Below are positions 33,001 to 46,221 of a DNA stretch of 64,000 nucleotides, in pieces. The position numbers and the translations under genes are program-made. This stretch comes from Eupeodes corollae (lineage: Eukaryota; Arthropoda; Insecta; Diptera; Syrphidae), in contig NC_079147.1 of assembly GCF_945859685.1 (NCBI RefSeq), positions 132,643,645 to 132,707,644 of the forward strand. The letters run 5' to 3'. Each line of letters begins with the position of its first letter. Position 1 is the first letter of the stretch. The notes under the pieces are model-generated. The model was not told the DNA's origin. It did no database searches and was given only the letters and a program-made list of their open reading frames with translations.

Positions 33001-34925
33001 TATAACACTTTTATAAAATACTTTATGCAAATACCGAAAACATCAATTTAATGTCTTCAAAATAAAGTTTTATTATTTTGTTTTGTATTCATTTATTTTA
33101 TTGGCTATCATAATGTACAATATATTTCAGTTTAATTGATTTCACACTTAAATGTATAATTGATATTTACAAATATTTAATAAACAGTTGTTAAAATGAC
33201 TTTTACTTGTTCAATGCAATCAACGAACAAAAACCACTATTTTTCATAACAATTGATAATGATAACACTGTAACGAATATTTTTATTTAACAAGATATCT
33301 GATATTATTTATTATTTGGTTAACATATCGTTTCTAATGCAAAAACAGAATAAAATCAAAATAAACTCCTATAGAATGAATATTTGAAAAGGATCAAGGA
33401 TCTTCAAGTTAAAAACTGTTAACAAATTTAGCAAGCTTTAAAATTTCTTGTATTAAATATTTTTTCTTCTAATATCGTTGAATAACACGTCGAAAGAAGA
33501 AGGAGCATAATTAAAAATCAACAACTTACATAGGCCTTTCTTTTTATTAGATATATGTAATATTTGAACACACAAAGTATACAATACGAACATATAGATA
33601 ACATAATATTTATGTATCCAACATTTATCAAGCAGAAAAATAAATTCTGCCATTAAAGGTGTATAAAGGAAGGTAGGAAAAAATACCAAAAATGAAACAC
33701 ATTACATTTATTTGTTTAAGTGGTATGAAGAACAAACCAAAATGTTTTAATTTATTTATTTTATATGTTGACAAATTTTATTTTAACATGAAATACTGAA
33801 ATCTTCGTTTTGTATAATATACGTTTTTAATTTTATGTCATTAACAGTTTCAACTTCAAAACAAATTTTAGCTAATGTGAAAATAACCAAAAACACATAA
33901 TTACGAAAGTAAGGACAAAAATATTAAGCTGTATAATAAATTCAGAATTTATTCGTTTGTTTAAACTCTTTGTGAAGAGAAGTAAAATTTGGCGGAGAAC
34001 TCTTATCTTTTTAATGAAGCAGCAGTAAAACACACACACAATACATGTTATTGAGAGGAAGACAAAGAAAGGGAAACATTACATTTTGTAAGTTCTAATA
34101 AAAACGCATTAACAACTTTTTTTTTTCGGTTATGCAAAAGCCGAATAACTTACCAAAAAAATACATTTTAAGCAGTGGAATTCATTACTGAAAAGATGGT
34201 AACTCAGTAGTCTCAAGAATTCCAGTGATTAAAACATACTGATGCTGATTTTTTAGTAAACTAAACGGAGTTGCATATGCATAGGGTATATTAATGTTTT
34301 ATCTTCTCTTTACATCAAGCCAAAACTACGAATTCCTCCAAATCATTGCACAGCAAAAATATTCAAAAAGTGACAAACTAAATTCTTAAGAATAGACAAC
34401 AAAAGATCAATAAAAAAAATAATAACAAATAAATTGTATACATTTATAAATGTTAGATACAAATAAAGACAGATATTTTTAGAGAAATTTAAAACTTCTA
34501 TTTTTTTTTAACAGGAATGTTTATGATATCAATATAATATTTTTTAATTAGGAAAAGAATAAGAACTAACACAAACCTGTTGCTGATTTACATTAATATT
34601 CATTTGTATGTTTCCATATTTTTTTTATAAAGGTATAATTTTTGTTTAACATTTTTATTGTTACCTACACATAATCCATTTATTTAAGTCTGGTAATTTT
34701 AGTTATTATTTTGCTTTGTATAATTCAAATAACATTACTTTATCTTTAAATTTATGCTGGCTGTTGTTTTTATTTTATGATTTTATGAACGTTTATATAT
34801 AAGGTTATGTAATTATGTACTGATTTTAATGGATCCTTTTGTTGGCTGTTGTTGAACTTTTAAAATACATAAGACTTATTGAAGAAAAAATATAATAACA
34901 CAAAACAAAGTAACTACAAAGCAAT
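33001..34925. other. Vha26 3' flank and 3'-UTR
   Basis: AT-rich; no open frame of note. The Vha26 3'-UTR must start at 34925 and run leftward. Several TTTATT (AATAAA on the minus strand) candidates exist and none could be chosen. A TA-rich stretch with CACACACACA lies near 34031. Confidence 0.45.
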
Positions 34926-37900
34926 TTAATCTGTGAATTTACGGTTGGGATTAGTACCAAACAGTGCATTACGGATTTCTGGCACAAGTTGTTGGGAAAT
35001 CAATTCCAACCTGGACTCCAGAGTATTTGGTACCTGAAAATAATAAATTCATTAATCCCACATATGTATATTTAATTCGTTTTTATCTTTATTTAAATAA
35101 AAAATCACCTTAACCCTTCCGTTCAAAGCAATCAACTCTACACCTCCACATGTGTCTGGTGGCAAAAAGTTTTCAGTATCAACAGAAATAACCACATCCT
35201 TTCCAATGTTCGACTTATACTGTTCTACAGAAGCTGGTAGAACTTCATTGACCAAAGCTTGATCAACTTGACGGCAACGTAAGATGACTTTAGCTTCCAT
35301 GGTCTGATATAAAGCCTGAACAATAAGTTTTTGGAGCACAACCCTGTATTCGGTAGGATTTTTTGTGACTTCGCCTAAACGGCGACGTGCCTCGTCCAAT
35401 ACACTGCGAACATGGTCTTCTCGCACTTTAAGAACCTAGTGGATAAGAAAAATACACAAAATCATTAAAATAAATCCGAAAGTTTTTATTTTTTAATTTA
35501 ATTGCCATTTAGTTTGAACTTTAATGCAAGAGTTTATACAAAAAGCGTCTACTCGAAACTTTTGAATGAATGTCAGTCAAAAAAGAAACAACATACAAAT
35601 AAAATAAATTAAATTATGTCTAGCAACTGTTTGTATATTCAGAAAAATGATGAAATGTATTCTAAGAAATAGAACTGAACGCTTACCTTGAGACGAGCTT
35701 GATTAAGCATATTGGAAGATTGAATCTTCTTTTGCAGTTCAACTTGCTTCTCTTTTTTTTCATAGTATTCCATGATTTTAAGGCGCTGCTGTTGTACGAG
35801 ACGACCCTTTTCGATGTTGAATTCTTCTTCGGCTTTAGCATCGATTTCTTCGGCTTTTTCATTGGCTTCTTGCTCAATGAAAGCCATCATATGCTTGATC
35901 TAAAAATTTAATAATTAAAATAGTTAATAAAAGAAGAAATGAAATGAGACAAACGGGAAAAAACGATTGAGATTAACGTTTTAATATTTAACAATTCACA
36001 CCTAATAATATTTATTTGTTAATTAAATTTTTCAAAATCTTAACAGCTTACGTTATTAGAATTATTCTAAACATTGAATTGTGGAATAGAAGTTAAACTC
36101 TTTAAAAGAGGTTTTAAGCTAATCTTCGCTCAAGAAAGAAAGTTTGACGCTATTATAAGTCATGTCATGAAGAGAACAGTACTTGCAAACAAATTGTTTA
36201 TGTATTCATTTGCAAAGTATAGACTTATGTCAGGGGGCCTTCAAAATATCATTTTAACAACTTAAATAACCTTATCTGTATAATAATAAAAGGTATACTA
36301 TCATGAAAATGACATTAGCTTTGAAGTAATTATTTGGGATTCCATACAATACATTTTTTATTTTGTCTGTATATAACCCAAGCTTGAAATTTGAGAGACA
36401 GCTACCATGTGAGACTATATGGTGATGGCATGTAAGGTCGGTCAACACGAGTAGTCGGCCACTAACTTTTAAATTTAAAGATAATATGCGATGCGATCTA
36501 TAAGAAAATACTTTAAGTCTTCACTGTCTTGCAAAAAATTCAAGCACTGCAGGTTTGTGTATTGAATTCGTTAAACAAACCAACGTTAGAATTTAAGACT
36601 AATATTACATTTATTCTTACATCTATTATTCTTTAATTTTAAATTTAATTGCATTTAGTTTGAACTTTAATGTAAGAGTCGAAAAGTGTCTACTCGAAAT
36701 TCTTGAATGAATGTCAAATAAGATACAACATATATATTGTTTATTTAAAAAAATGATGAAATGTATTCTAAGAAATAGTTTTACAATCCTTTAAGCAACT
36801 TTCAAAAAAAAAAACTTTAGTGTTGAAAAAATTGAATTTAAATGTTTTACTTTTAAAATCATCGCTTACAGAATATACCAAAAAGTAATACTTGTTGTAA
36901 ACTGAAATCTATTGGTTGAGGGGACTGCTTTTACCATAGTTCGATCTGCTTGATGTAGGACCTAAAGGAACTTGTCTTCTAATACTTGAACGGCTATAAA
37001 TAAAGTTTAATTGTTCCAAAATTGATGGCGATATGACTGACCCATTGATTAATTTTATAATAAAGCATAACTGAATGTAATCTCTGTGTTTAGATAGCGA
37101 TGGAAGATTTATGAGCGTAAGCCTCGGATTGTACGTTGGAAGTTCGAGCCTATTGGACCATGGGAAGAAACGGAGGCAGATGCGCATGAATCTTCTTTGT
37201 ACTCCTTCTATTCTGTTTATATGGACTGAATAAAAGGGAGCCCATATTATGCAGCCATATTCCAATATTGGTCTTACGAATGATATATAAAGATGTTTAA
37301 GAATATAAGGGTCGCGAAAATCATGTGAAAACCGTTTTATAAATCCGAGTGTCTTATTTGCTTTTTTAATAATATAGTCATAATGATTTGTAAAAGTTAA
37401 TTTTGAGTCAAGAATAATACCGAGAGAGAGTAGAGAGTTTATTCAAATAAGAAGAGTCTAATTGATAACTGAAAGTCTAAACATTTTTTGCGTGTAAAAC
37501 ACATTGATTTATATTTGTCTATGTTTAGTGAAAGCTTATTTATAAAACACATTTCGCGAAAACTATTTAGATCATCTTGTAGGAGTAAACAGTCGTCAAG
37601 TGAGTCAATACGTTTGCAAATTATAAGTCGTTAACTTAAAAAATAAACAGTAAAGGTCCTAAGTGGCTACCTTGTGGTACGCCACAGTTGGTATAAAAAT
37701 ATGATGACTGCTCATTCCTAAAAACTACGATTTATGATCTATTATATAAGTACGACGAAACCCAACTAACAAATGTATCATTAAAGTCTTGGGATTTAAG
37801 TTTGGAAGTTAACGTTTTATGGCACAATTTATCAAAGGCCTTACTGAAGTCTGTGAAGACACAGTCAACTTGTTGCCGTTTTTCAAACGAAACAAAATGA

Positions 37901-40900
37901 ACTGAAATGAAAGAGGTTAGTAACTGTTGAATTATTTTGAACAAAACCATGTTGACTGTGACAAATTATAGACTTACAATTAAAGGATATGACTTTACAA
38001 ATATTGGACTCAAATAACTTAGGTATGACGGACAGTTTTGCAACGGTACGATAATTTTGTATTTCATTTTTACTACCCTTTTTATGTATCGGTGTTATGA
38101 ACGAAGTTTTCCAAATTTCAGGAAAAATTGAAGATTTAAGCAATTTATTAAAAAGAATATGAAGATGATAGGATAAATAGGATGCGCATTTTTTCAAAAT
38201 ATAAGAAGGTGCACCATCTGGGCCAGGGCTATAACAAACGTCAAGTTCTGAAGCTTTGCTAACGATTTCATCTTAAGAGATCCAAAGACTAATTTAATTC
38301 AAATGAGGGAAATTTTGTGAGAGGGCCAACTTCTGCCAAACGAGTTCGCTACTTCGAAAGCATATTTGAAAAAATTACATAAAACATATTTGAAATTTTG
38401 TCAGAGTCATGGCTAAGTTCGTTGTTAAAAAACATGCAGTTTGGATACCCGTCAGTATTTCTATTACAATTACCAGCTCCAAAAGTTTTTTGGGTTGTTT
38501 TTTTATATCGGTTTCAGTATTTAAAATAAAGTCATTATAAAGAATATCTGAATAGTCAATAAACATATTTTTTAGCTCATTGTATATTACCAAGTCATTA
38601 TCAGCTTTTGTTTTATTATATTTAATCCAGGCCTTGTTTCTTTTATTTTTTAAGTTTTTTAAGCAAGAGTCAAACCATGGAGGAGATTTAGAAATATTGC
38701 GCGGTTTTCGCAATGGTGTGGTCTCATAAAAAAGTTAAAGAGAACACAGTAGAATGTATAGCACATAGCATTAATATCACAGTTCTCAAACAAATGATTC
38801 CAGTTAACATTACATAACAAAAGTTCATTAAGTCTGCATTTTTTAAAGTTAAATTCATGATTTTTTTGGAGCAATTAGGAACATTACATACATTTAAATT
38901 AAAAGATAGCTCTAATGCTGGGTCATGTCGGTCTTCTTCGACAAGTAGGGTATTGGCTGAATTTACAGCAATATCAGTATTGAGTGTGTCCGAGAAGAAT
39001 ATAAGGTCCAATTTTTTGTTGAAGTTGTTGGCAATACCATTTAACCTAGCTAAACAATCTTGTTGGTGTCAAGGTTTTGGTTGAAGTGTAAATTTGTTTA
39101 AAAAAAAAGTGAAAGTGATCTACAAAAAAGTGAATTTTTAGATAAATTATCATACTTTTTTGAGTTTTTTCCCTAAAAGAATAATAATTTTGTCTCCATT
39201 AATAGTAACGGGTCGAATTTAGAAAACATGCTTTTTTAAACTGTTTTCCAAAGTTGGCTCATATTTTGTTTATGTTACTTTACTGCACAAATCAAAATCA
39301 TACTGCCTTTTTAACACAATTTGTATATCTCCATTTTTTACCTATGCAAATTTAGAAGATATACTAGAAAAGAGAGGGATTTAACGAATTTGTGAAGAAA
39401 TATGGCTCTCAATAAATCATGGACTTGTATAAAACACAAGGAAATCAATTTTTAATAGTTAATTGCTTCAAATAACGTGAAAAAACACTACCTCAAGTTT
39501 TGTACAGCAACTGAGTACTCGATACCTAACTGATTATTATTTTATTATTCGGTGTCAGACTACCCGGGGTAATACCTTTAAAGTCCAGATATCGGTTATT
39601 TCAGGAAAACCAAGTGTTCTATAAGCGATGCCTTTACCTATTGGGTATGGAAAGTTTGAAGAACTGCGACATGCAATTGTTTACTTGAACGCAATAGAAA
39701 AGAACTTTTAGAGTAGTGTTTTTTTTTCAACTTTTTGTGATAGTAGGGAAGTGCTAAGTATTTTTTCTTTAATTGTTTGTGATAATTATTTACTTGGGCC
39801 AAAATGTAGAACTTAAGATATGGGCCGACTACGGAAGACTGAATTAGCCGACCACTAGCGTTTATTGGGAGATAACTCCCTTATAATATTTATATGTAGG
39901 AGTATTATAATTCATCTTAGCTGCCCGACTTTTGACGGTTTGGAATGTAGGTTGCGATCAAAATAATAAGTATTTAACATTCTATACTCTGTCCAATAAA
40001 TATGTGTACAAGCAAAAGGAAGCACACATAACTATCTCAAATCCCTTTAAGTTTCAAATACCAATTTTTGAGTATGTCCACACAAATTAGAATAATCTAA
40101 CAATGGTAATGAATACAAATCTATACTTTTGTTCGCAATTTTCAGCAACGTGCGAATTCACAAAGCAAGTGGCTACGTTGTCAAAATTTAACTAGATTTG
40201 TGAATGCAAACTTACACTACAAAGCTAGTCAATTATCTTATATAAAATAAGAAATTGATTGATTGAAGTTATTTTGTCTTTATCGAATTATTATAAATAT
40301 GCGCTGGGAACGGTATCGACAAGTACTAGGATAGTTTGATAGTTAATGTAGTTGTAGAAGGTCATGTTGAAAACACTACTTGCTTGCATCGAAACATGAT
40401 CGAACCGTCGCAAGTCATAAATAAAGCGAACAACATTATTAAACGCGACTTGAAGTTATCGTTTATTAGCGCTGTAAAGAGCACAGAAAATGGGACTGCC
40501 ATAGAAAAGTATTGCTAGGACAAGAGATTTTGCTATAGTCATTTTTGTTGAAACTGGAAGACAACTGGCAGATATATATAAAACCCGCAAAGCAGCATAT
40601 ATTCGACCAACGGCACAAGTCAAGTGATCGTCCCATGTAAGTTTCTGGTTAAAAACAATCCCAAGATTCTTAACTGTTCTAACGTAACTTAACGTTTTCC
40701 CCTCAAGTTCAATACTAGGGAAATAAGAAGTATCTATTGCAGTATTACTGATGACGATTGCCTGACATTTCTTAGGGTTAAGTTTAAGATGATTCTCCCT
40801 GGACCACTGGTTTATACACATCAAATCTTCGTTTATTCTGGCAGTTGCGTCTTCTACCATGCCGATTTTGTAGCTCAAACGAATTTGAACGTCGTCAGCA

Positions 40901-43900
40901 TACATATGAATTTTGCAATGCCTGAGTACAGATGGAAGGTCATTATTGAAAAGTGTGAATAAGAGTGGTCCCAAAATCGATCCCTGGGGCACACCATTAG
41001 GGGTAGGGTGGAAATCCGACAGCCTAGAGTTAGCAAAAACAGCCTGATTTCGATGGCTTAGATACTGTGCTATGAGGGTTAAGGCTGAGTTTTCAAAGAA
41101 GAAGAAAGAATTCAGTTTTTTCAGAAGAATTGTATGCGAAACAGTGTCGAACGCCTTAGAGAAATCAAGGAGAACCAGAGTTATGACTTTATTATTATCG
41201 ATTTGTTGTCGTATGTCGTCGCTTATTTTAAGAAGCGCAGTCGTACAGCTGTGTTTCGGTCTTAAGCCAGATTGCGTCGGTGTAATTAAATTCCGTGTTT
41301 CCAAGAATGTTGTTATCTGCTGACTAACGATCTTTTCGAATGCTTTTGAGATGAATGGTAGGATAGAAATTGGTCGGTATTCTTTTTGTTGCGAATTTGA
41401 CTTTTTAAGAATTGGCAATATTTTTGAAGCTTTCCATAGTGCCGGGTAACAGGACTTTGTTAATATTGAATTGAAGATATGTGTCAAGAAAGGAGATATA
41501 AAGTAAGAATAATTTTTACAAACTAAGGATGCATATTGTCTAGTCCAATAGCGTCCGATTTTATGTCTTTTAAGGCCTTAAATACCTCAACTTCAAAAAC
41601 TCTTTTAAAACTGAAACTTGAGAGAAGCTCATTACTTCTTTCAAAGTTTGTGTCAGACGCAACAATATTATTTGTGTCAGAAACAGAACTTACGAACTGT
41701 TTGTTTAGTTCATTTACTTCACAATCATCCTCAGCAATCTTTTGTTTCGTCGTAATACCAAGAGATTTTATGTTCTTTGAATATTCACTGCATTTCTTAA
41801 CGTTTTGTACTGCATGAACAACTGTGGTAACTTGAACCTTTTCCAACGTTTGTAAGCTATATTTCTTTTCAGAATAAGTTTATCAATGTACCTAGTGTAC
41901 CATCCTATTTCAGGGTTTTTGATTCGCACGTTCAATAAATATTACCAATTTTAAAATCTATTGCATAATATTGTTTAACAGAAGTAAAATAAAAAAGCAA
42001 ATTAATTGCAAAAATATCCAGCCGAAAAAAACATTCTAAATGCTTTTATATCTATCCTTTTGATCTATTTAAACTATGGTTGTGTAATTATTAACCACTA
42101 TACTCCAGATAAGCGTCGAATTAAAGGTTATATCTACTTTGTTCTAAAATCCATAAAAACGGCTGTGAGACCCTCAAAGACCCCACTCCAGTACTGATAT
42201 AAAAAAGCTATGCATAAGAATAAACGTTTGCATGCAGCGACGATGTGAATCTTAAATGAGCAGTATATAATCAAATTTAAATTTTGTATGAAGATCTTAC
42301 TTTTCCAAATTGTATTTTTTAATTCTTGACTTCATTTTTGTCATTACATATATTCTGTATTCAAAACGTAAAAGCTCTTAAGTCTATTTTTATAGTTTTT
42401 CCGAAAGCAGATTTTAACTTGCAATTTTTCTTTTAGAAAAATTAAGAAGAATATGAAGCAAAAATTTGCAGTAATTTTGCCTTTATAACGGATTATCTAT
42501 TTTGCGGATTCAAAAGTATAGGACTGTAATTCGATATCTGTCGAAACTAGGTGAAAGTCTGATTTTTACGAATATGGATCGCTTAACTATCACACACGGC
42601 ATTAAAATTCTAAAAACCTACTACAACAATGGTGATTCTGCCACAGCCACATATCTCCTTTAAGAGGAGATTAGTGTTTAGATAATCCTCCAACTACGCA
42701 AGCAATTGACAAAATTGTGACTAGATTGGTTACAATAATGTAAGCCCTCTGCGTTATCGTTTGGCTCGTACCACTGAAAATATCGCTAATGCCAGTAAAA
42801 GTATTTCCGAAGACCCGAATGTGTTTATTTCTCGTCGCACTCAGGAATAAGGACGTCTTACGGCACATTATGATGAATGTTGCACTTGGATCTACATCCA
42901 GCTCACATAACAACTGGAGCTGACCATTCACAAGGTTGTAGATATATAGAATGGTTCGTCATCGACGATTATGTTAATGTTATGTTAGTAAACAACATTT
43001 TCGTACTAGGAGTTCTGCAAACCCTCAAGTAATTGAAAAAAAGGCAATCAAATCCACAAAGTCACTGTTTATTTACTTACTTCTTCGAAAACGACCATGG
43101 AACGACTGTCACAGTCAATCACGTGACACCACTGGACTTTCTTTTGTGGGGCTACGCGAAAGACCTTGTTTACCAACATTCGTGAAGTTTATGGCTCAGA
43201 TACCGTATTATGGTGGTCGAAAATTACCTCAAAAGAATCGATGCTTAGAACAATGCGCGTCGTGGTCATTTAAATTGTATATACAAGAAATATCATAAAA
43301 AAGAATATTTTATGTGTTTTATTTACGTTAACTTTTGAATCCGCAAAATGGATAACCCTGTATACACAATTAAATAGTAAAATAAAATTTTGATAAGTGG
43401 AGTATTTATACATTTATTAATGTTTTTGTTTTACTTAATTGCTTTTACCAAAACAACTTTTAGTTATTCATTTTTCATGTACAAAACATCCTTCATGCTT
43501 TTTATTTACCAAATACGGTAAAACAACTTAAGTCAATATAAAAAATTTAAATGCAGACAAATTTTTGTGGTAAAATGTTTTAGTTGACATAAGCGTTTCT
43601 AATTTTTTGATCACGGATTTACCGAAATCATTTCTGCCACATGTCTCAAGATATCGGCTGAAGATGCATCTCAGACTTTTACATTATGGGTCGTCAGAAT
43701 AAAACAAAAAATGTAATCGAAGAATCAATTTAGGAAAGTTTGCTGAAAATTGGTTATACCTAAATCAGATTGAATAAAAAACGCCACACTAAAACATACG
43801 ACATTACAGTTTCATAACAATCCTTCCTAAAAACATATATATTTTTCATAAGAAAAAAGGATACTGAGGTATTATTTTTAACAAACCCCACCTACCAACC

Positions 43901-44351
43901 TATTACCAAAAAAATCGAAACCATGAAATGTAGGTATAGGTATATTTTAATAACCTTCAGGTCACATGACCTGACCAATCGAATATACCTACGTACCTCA
44001 AATACAAATCCCACTAAGTAAGCATTTTTGACTTCAAAAAACATATTTCAATGTTTTCTAAATAGTTAAATACGCATGCTTATTTCCCATCTAAGAAATA
44101 TTTCTACACAATATGAAAAATATATTAAAACATTTTAGATACTTGTTTAATTTTCTCTCACATGACAGCTAATCTCATGACTTCATAGTCATTAATGGCT
44201 GTCAAAAAATTTAATTTGTTCATAAATTCATAAGCGGTTTTTGCAGTGGATCAAAAAGATTATAAGAAATTAAAGTGAATAAATCTTTTGACAATCAATA
44301 ATTTGTAAAAATATTTACCTGTTTTTGAACATCTGCATCGCTTAAAGCCAT
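34926..44351 (-). CDS. Vha26: V-type proton ATPase subunit E, 4 exons
   Basis: Exons 44351-44319, 35899-35687, 35435-35109 and 35033-34926 join in phase to 226 aa, the usual length. It starts MALSDADVQKQIKHMMAF, has the long charged N-terminal helix (residues about 10-95, IEQEANEKAEEIDAKAEEEF and VQQQRLKIMEYYEKKEKQ), the conserved RVREDHV-type junction and a globular C-terminal domain with YKSNIGKDVV, GGVELIALNGRVKV and RLELISQQLVPEIR. Subunit E forms the peripheral stalks of the V1 sector with subunit G and holds the catalytic head during rotation; the pump acidifies endomembrane compartments. Intron 1 is 8.4 kb and packed with transposon relics, while introns 2 and 3 are short. No coding damage was seen. 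Confidence 0.97.
36640..36790. repeat. Duplicate of Vha26 intron 2 segment inside intron 1
   Basis: This block repeats 35500-35670 in the same orientation: both contain TTAGTTTGAACTTTAATG, then GTCTACTCGAAA, TTGAATGAATGTCA and ATGATGAAATGTATTC with TAAGAAATAG. The copies differ by several substitutions and short indels, so the duplication is not recent. No open frame. The shared blocks did not fold into a known snoRNA type. Confidence 0.7.
36905..39085 (-). mobile_element. Degenerate LINE in Vha26 intron 1
   Basis: Minus-strand pieces in the right order: the end of an endonuclease domain (LLVEEDRHDPALELSFNL, 38950), linker (SPPWFDSCLKNLKNKRNKAW, 38700), reverse transcriptase (WKTSFITPIHKKGSKNEIQN, then VDCVFTDFSKAFDKLCHKTL and FVSWVSSYLYNRS, 38200-37730) and C-terminal region (MEYGCIIWAPFYSVHINRIE, RRFMRICLRFFPW, 37265-36909). 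Many frameshifts and gaps show it is dead. It lies in the same direction as Vha26. Confidence 0.75.
39086..40315. other. Vha26 intron 1, unassigned part
   Basis: No feature recognised. GGCCGACTACGG and TAGCCGACCACTAG near 39820-39860 echo GTCGGCCACTAACTT at 36455, hinting at another old inverted-repeat element around the LINE, but the ends could not be fixed. Confidence 0.3.
40320..41870 (-). mobile_element. LINE with largely open reverse transcriptase, Vha26 intron 1
   Basis: A 343-codon minus-strand frame (41487-40456) has all reverse transcriptase blocks: YRPISILPFISKAFEKIVSQ, TLVLLDFSKAFDTVSH, NGVPQGSILGPLLFTLFNND, HMYADDVQI (the YADD box) and VKNLGIVFNQKLTWDDH. Upstream, 41846-41523 gives the linker (FEVEVFKALKDIKSDAIGLD) in another frame. 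Past the stop the homology goes on as YDLRRFDHVS in a shifted frame near 40440-40400. It is 5' and 3' incomplete but younger than the LINE at 36905-39085. Confidence 0.8.
41871..42487. other. Vha26 intron 1, unassigned part
   Basis: A 63-codon plus-strand frame at 42006-42197 (LNYGCVIINHYTPDKRRIKG) faintly resembles the C-terminal end of a LINE reverse transcriptase, too weak to assign. Otherwise AT-rich. Confidence 0.3.
42488..43360 (+). mobile_element. Internally deleted Tc1/mariner-like element, Vha26 intron 1
   Basis: Inverted ends match over about 28 bases (GG.TTATC.ATTTTGCGG, then ATTCAAAAGT), flanked by TA on both sides as expected of Tc1/mariner. Inside, broken plus-strand frames read like a mariner-type transposase: MDRLTITHGIKILKTYYNNG at 42574, a region near 42700-42860 matching the SISEDP/SISRR linker, and near 43120-43200 the DFFLWGY and VY blocks of the C-terminus. 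At 873 bp it lacks part of the coding region. Confidence 0.7.
43361..44318. other. Vha26 intron 1, promoter-proximal part
   Basis: No gene or element recognised. At 43958-43973 lies CAGGTCACATGACCTG, two AGGTCA half-sites in inverted orientation with a 2-base spacer, similar to a nuclear-receptor site; its meaning is unknown. Confidence 0.35.
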
Positions 44352-44769
44352 TATTGTAGATTTTTTAAATCACTTCTCTGCTATGCAATAAATGTATGAT
44401 CAGACTAAAGAGTTGAATGTTCACTTAGTATCTGCAATAAAGTAAAGGAAATGTTTTGTTGTAACTTATTTACTCTAAAGCACATATATATTGAAATAAT
44501 ATTGAAATTTTATTAAAGTGAAAATTCACTTACAGGACACTCAATAAATTAATGTGCGCTTACTCCAAAAGTTACGTCCCGTCGTATAGAAAAAGAAAAA
44601 TTTAATTTTGCCAGGCCAGATATTTTTTTCGATCATATGATTTGGGACATATTTTTGTTCGAACTCGAAGAAACGACGTCATTGGCTACAGGAAAGCTTT
44701 CGAAGTCTGAGAGGTTGGCCATCTCTTGGACGATAGGATTTTCTCTTAAATTCAAAATTATCATTTTAC
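44352..44769. promoter_or_regulatory. Vha26 5' flank
   Basis: This interval between the Vha26 start codon and the Harbinger element must contain the 5'-UTR and promoter unless a distant 5' exon exists. No TATA box, DRE or initiator could be assigned with confidence. Confidence 0.3.
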
Positions 44770-46218
44770 TGCTGGAACACAATGCAAAAATCGGAGCCGC
44801 AGCTGGAGCCGGAATAGCTGTCACAGCTTGTCGTACGTTAACGGAAAGTACGCACACAATGTGACGTACGACTTTTTGACGTTTGATATAGATTTTGTTG
44901 TATTTTGAAATTATTAATTTGATACTTATCATTTGGTTTGAGTTTGGCTGAGTTTTAAAATTATTTAATAAAATGGATTTTGAAAACGAAGATATAGCAT
45001 TAATAATGTATCTTTTTGAAATGTCTTATATATATTTAAAATACTATAGTAAAATGCGGCCATTGTACCAGGAATGAAATGAAAAGGGGTATTTTGAAAC
45101 CACTTTTAAATTCATTAAAGAAAATGATCCTGATCTATTCTTTAAATCAACAAGAATGAATCACACCCAATACAACTTGTTGTTGAATTTAGTGGAAAAG
45201 AGTTTGACGAAATCGTCAGAATGTAGAATAGTGTTAACCTTGACGTAAGTTCACAATTATATTGTTAAATTCAATTTCTAATTGTTTAATTTCTTAGAGA
45301 TCTGTCACAAGGAGTAACACCTAATTATTTGGCATGGTCTTTTCGGATGGGTGTTTCAACAGTTCGAAAAATAATTGTTGAAACATTTATGGTGTTCTGG
45401 GATATTTTATCCCCAATTTATATGCCGGAACTCAATCAATCCGACTGGAAGCAAACTAAAGTAAAGAGTTTGGTGAAAGGTGGAACATGCGCAATTGCGT
45501 TGGTAGCACAGATGGGAAGCACATAGAAATAAAATGCTCTCCAAACTCGGGACAAATTCAATAAACTTTCCACTAGTTGAAAACCTTCCCAACTCATAGA
45601 AAAAAGTCCGTTGGTGACAGTGCTTTACCGCAGAGAATGAACACTATCAGGCCTTACCCGTCAGGGATTCTTTTGAATAAACGGGAAGAAGTTTTCAATT
45701 ACAATTACATTAGAGCCAGAAGATTAATTGAAAATACATTTGACCTGTATTGTGACACCTAAAATGAGCTTGGAGAAGGAGTCAGTAGCGGTTGGCGACA
45801 GGAAAGCATTAATTTGCATCAAGTGCGCATACTTGGATCAAATAACCGAGACGGTGGAGCCGAGGGAAAAGTTAGTTTTTAACCTCAATAACTTAATCAC
45901 CTATGTAAAATTTTAGTTTATAAAAACAAATTAAAAATAATTAATAAAATATTTTTTGCATTGCATTTTTTTTGTATTATAGAAGGAACACTTTCTAACA
46001 GAAATATTTAAAAAGAAAACCTTGGAGATTGCACAAAAAATATCTTTATTCAAACAACCGCAATGAAAAATATTAATTTAATGCACAAACACAAACCACG
46101 AAATTAAATTTGATGTGATAAAAATAATAGACGTCAAAAGTGTCGTACGTCAAAGTTAAAAGTTGGTCAACTCTTCCGACTCCGGCTGCGGCTCGGTCAC
46201 TATTGTGTTCCAGCAGTT
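44770..46218 (+). mobile_element. Degenerate PIF/Harbinger element upstream of Vha26
   Basis: Inverted ends begin CTGCTGGAACACAAT on both sides, with a second mirrored block containing GTACGTC. TTA flanks the element (44767-44769 and 46219-46221), the typical 3-bp TWA target duplication. Broken plus-strand frames read as a PIF-type transposase: WSFRMGVSTVRKIIVETF (45340), then a DGKHIEIKCSPNSGT block (45505, first Asp), and RPYPSGILLNKREEVFNYNY followed by RARRLIENTF (45650-45740, Glu). The middle with the second Asp is deleted. It is not closely related to the Harbinger compound at 12587-21947. Confidence 0.8.
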
Positions 46219-46221
46219 ATA

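Noticed and set aside
42006..42197. 63-codon frame resembling a LINE C-terminus
   Set aside because: Similarity is too short and weak; no reverse transcriptase block nearby in the same direction.
43958..43973. Inverted AGGTCA half-sites (hormone receptor-like site)
   Set aside because: A single short palindrome with a 2-base spacer in a transposon-rich intron is expected by chance often enough; no second site.
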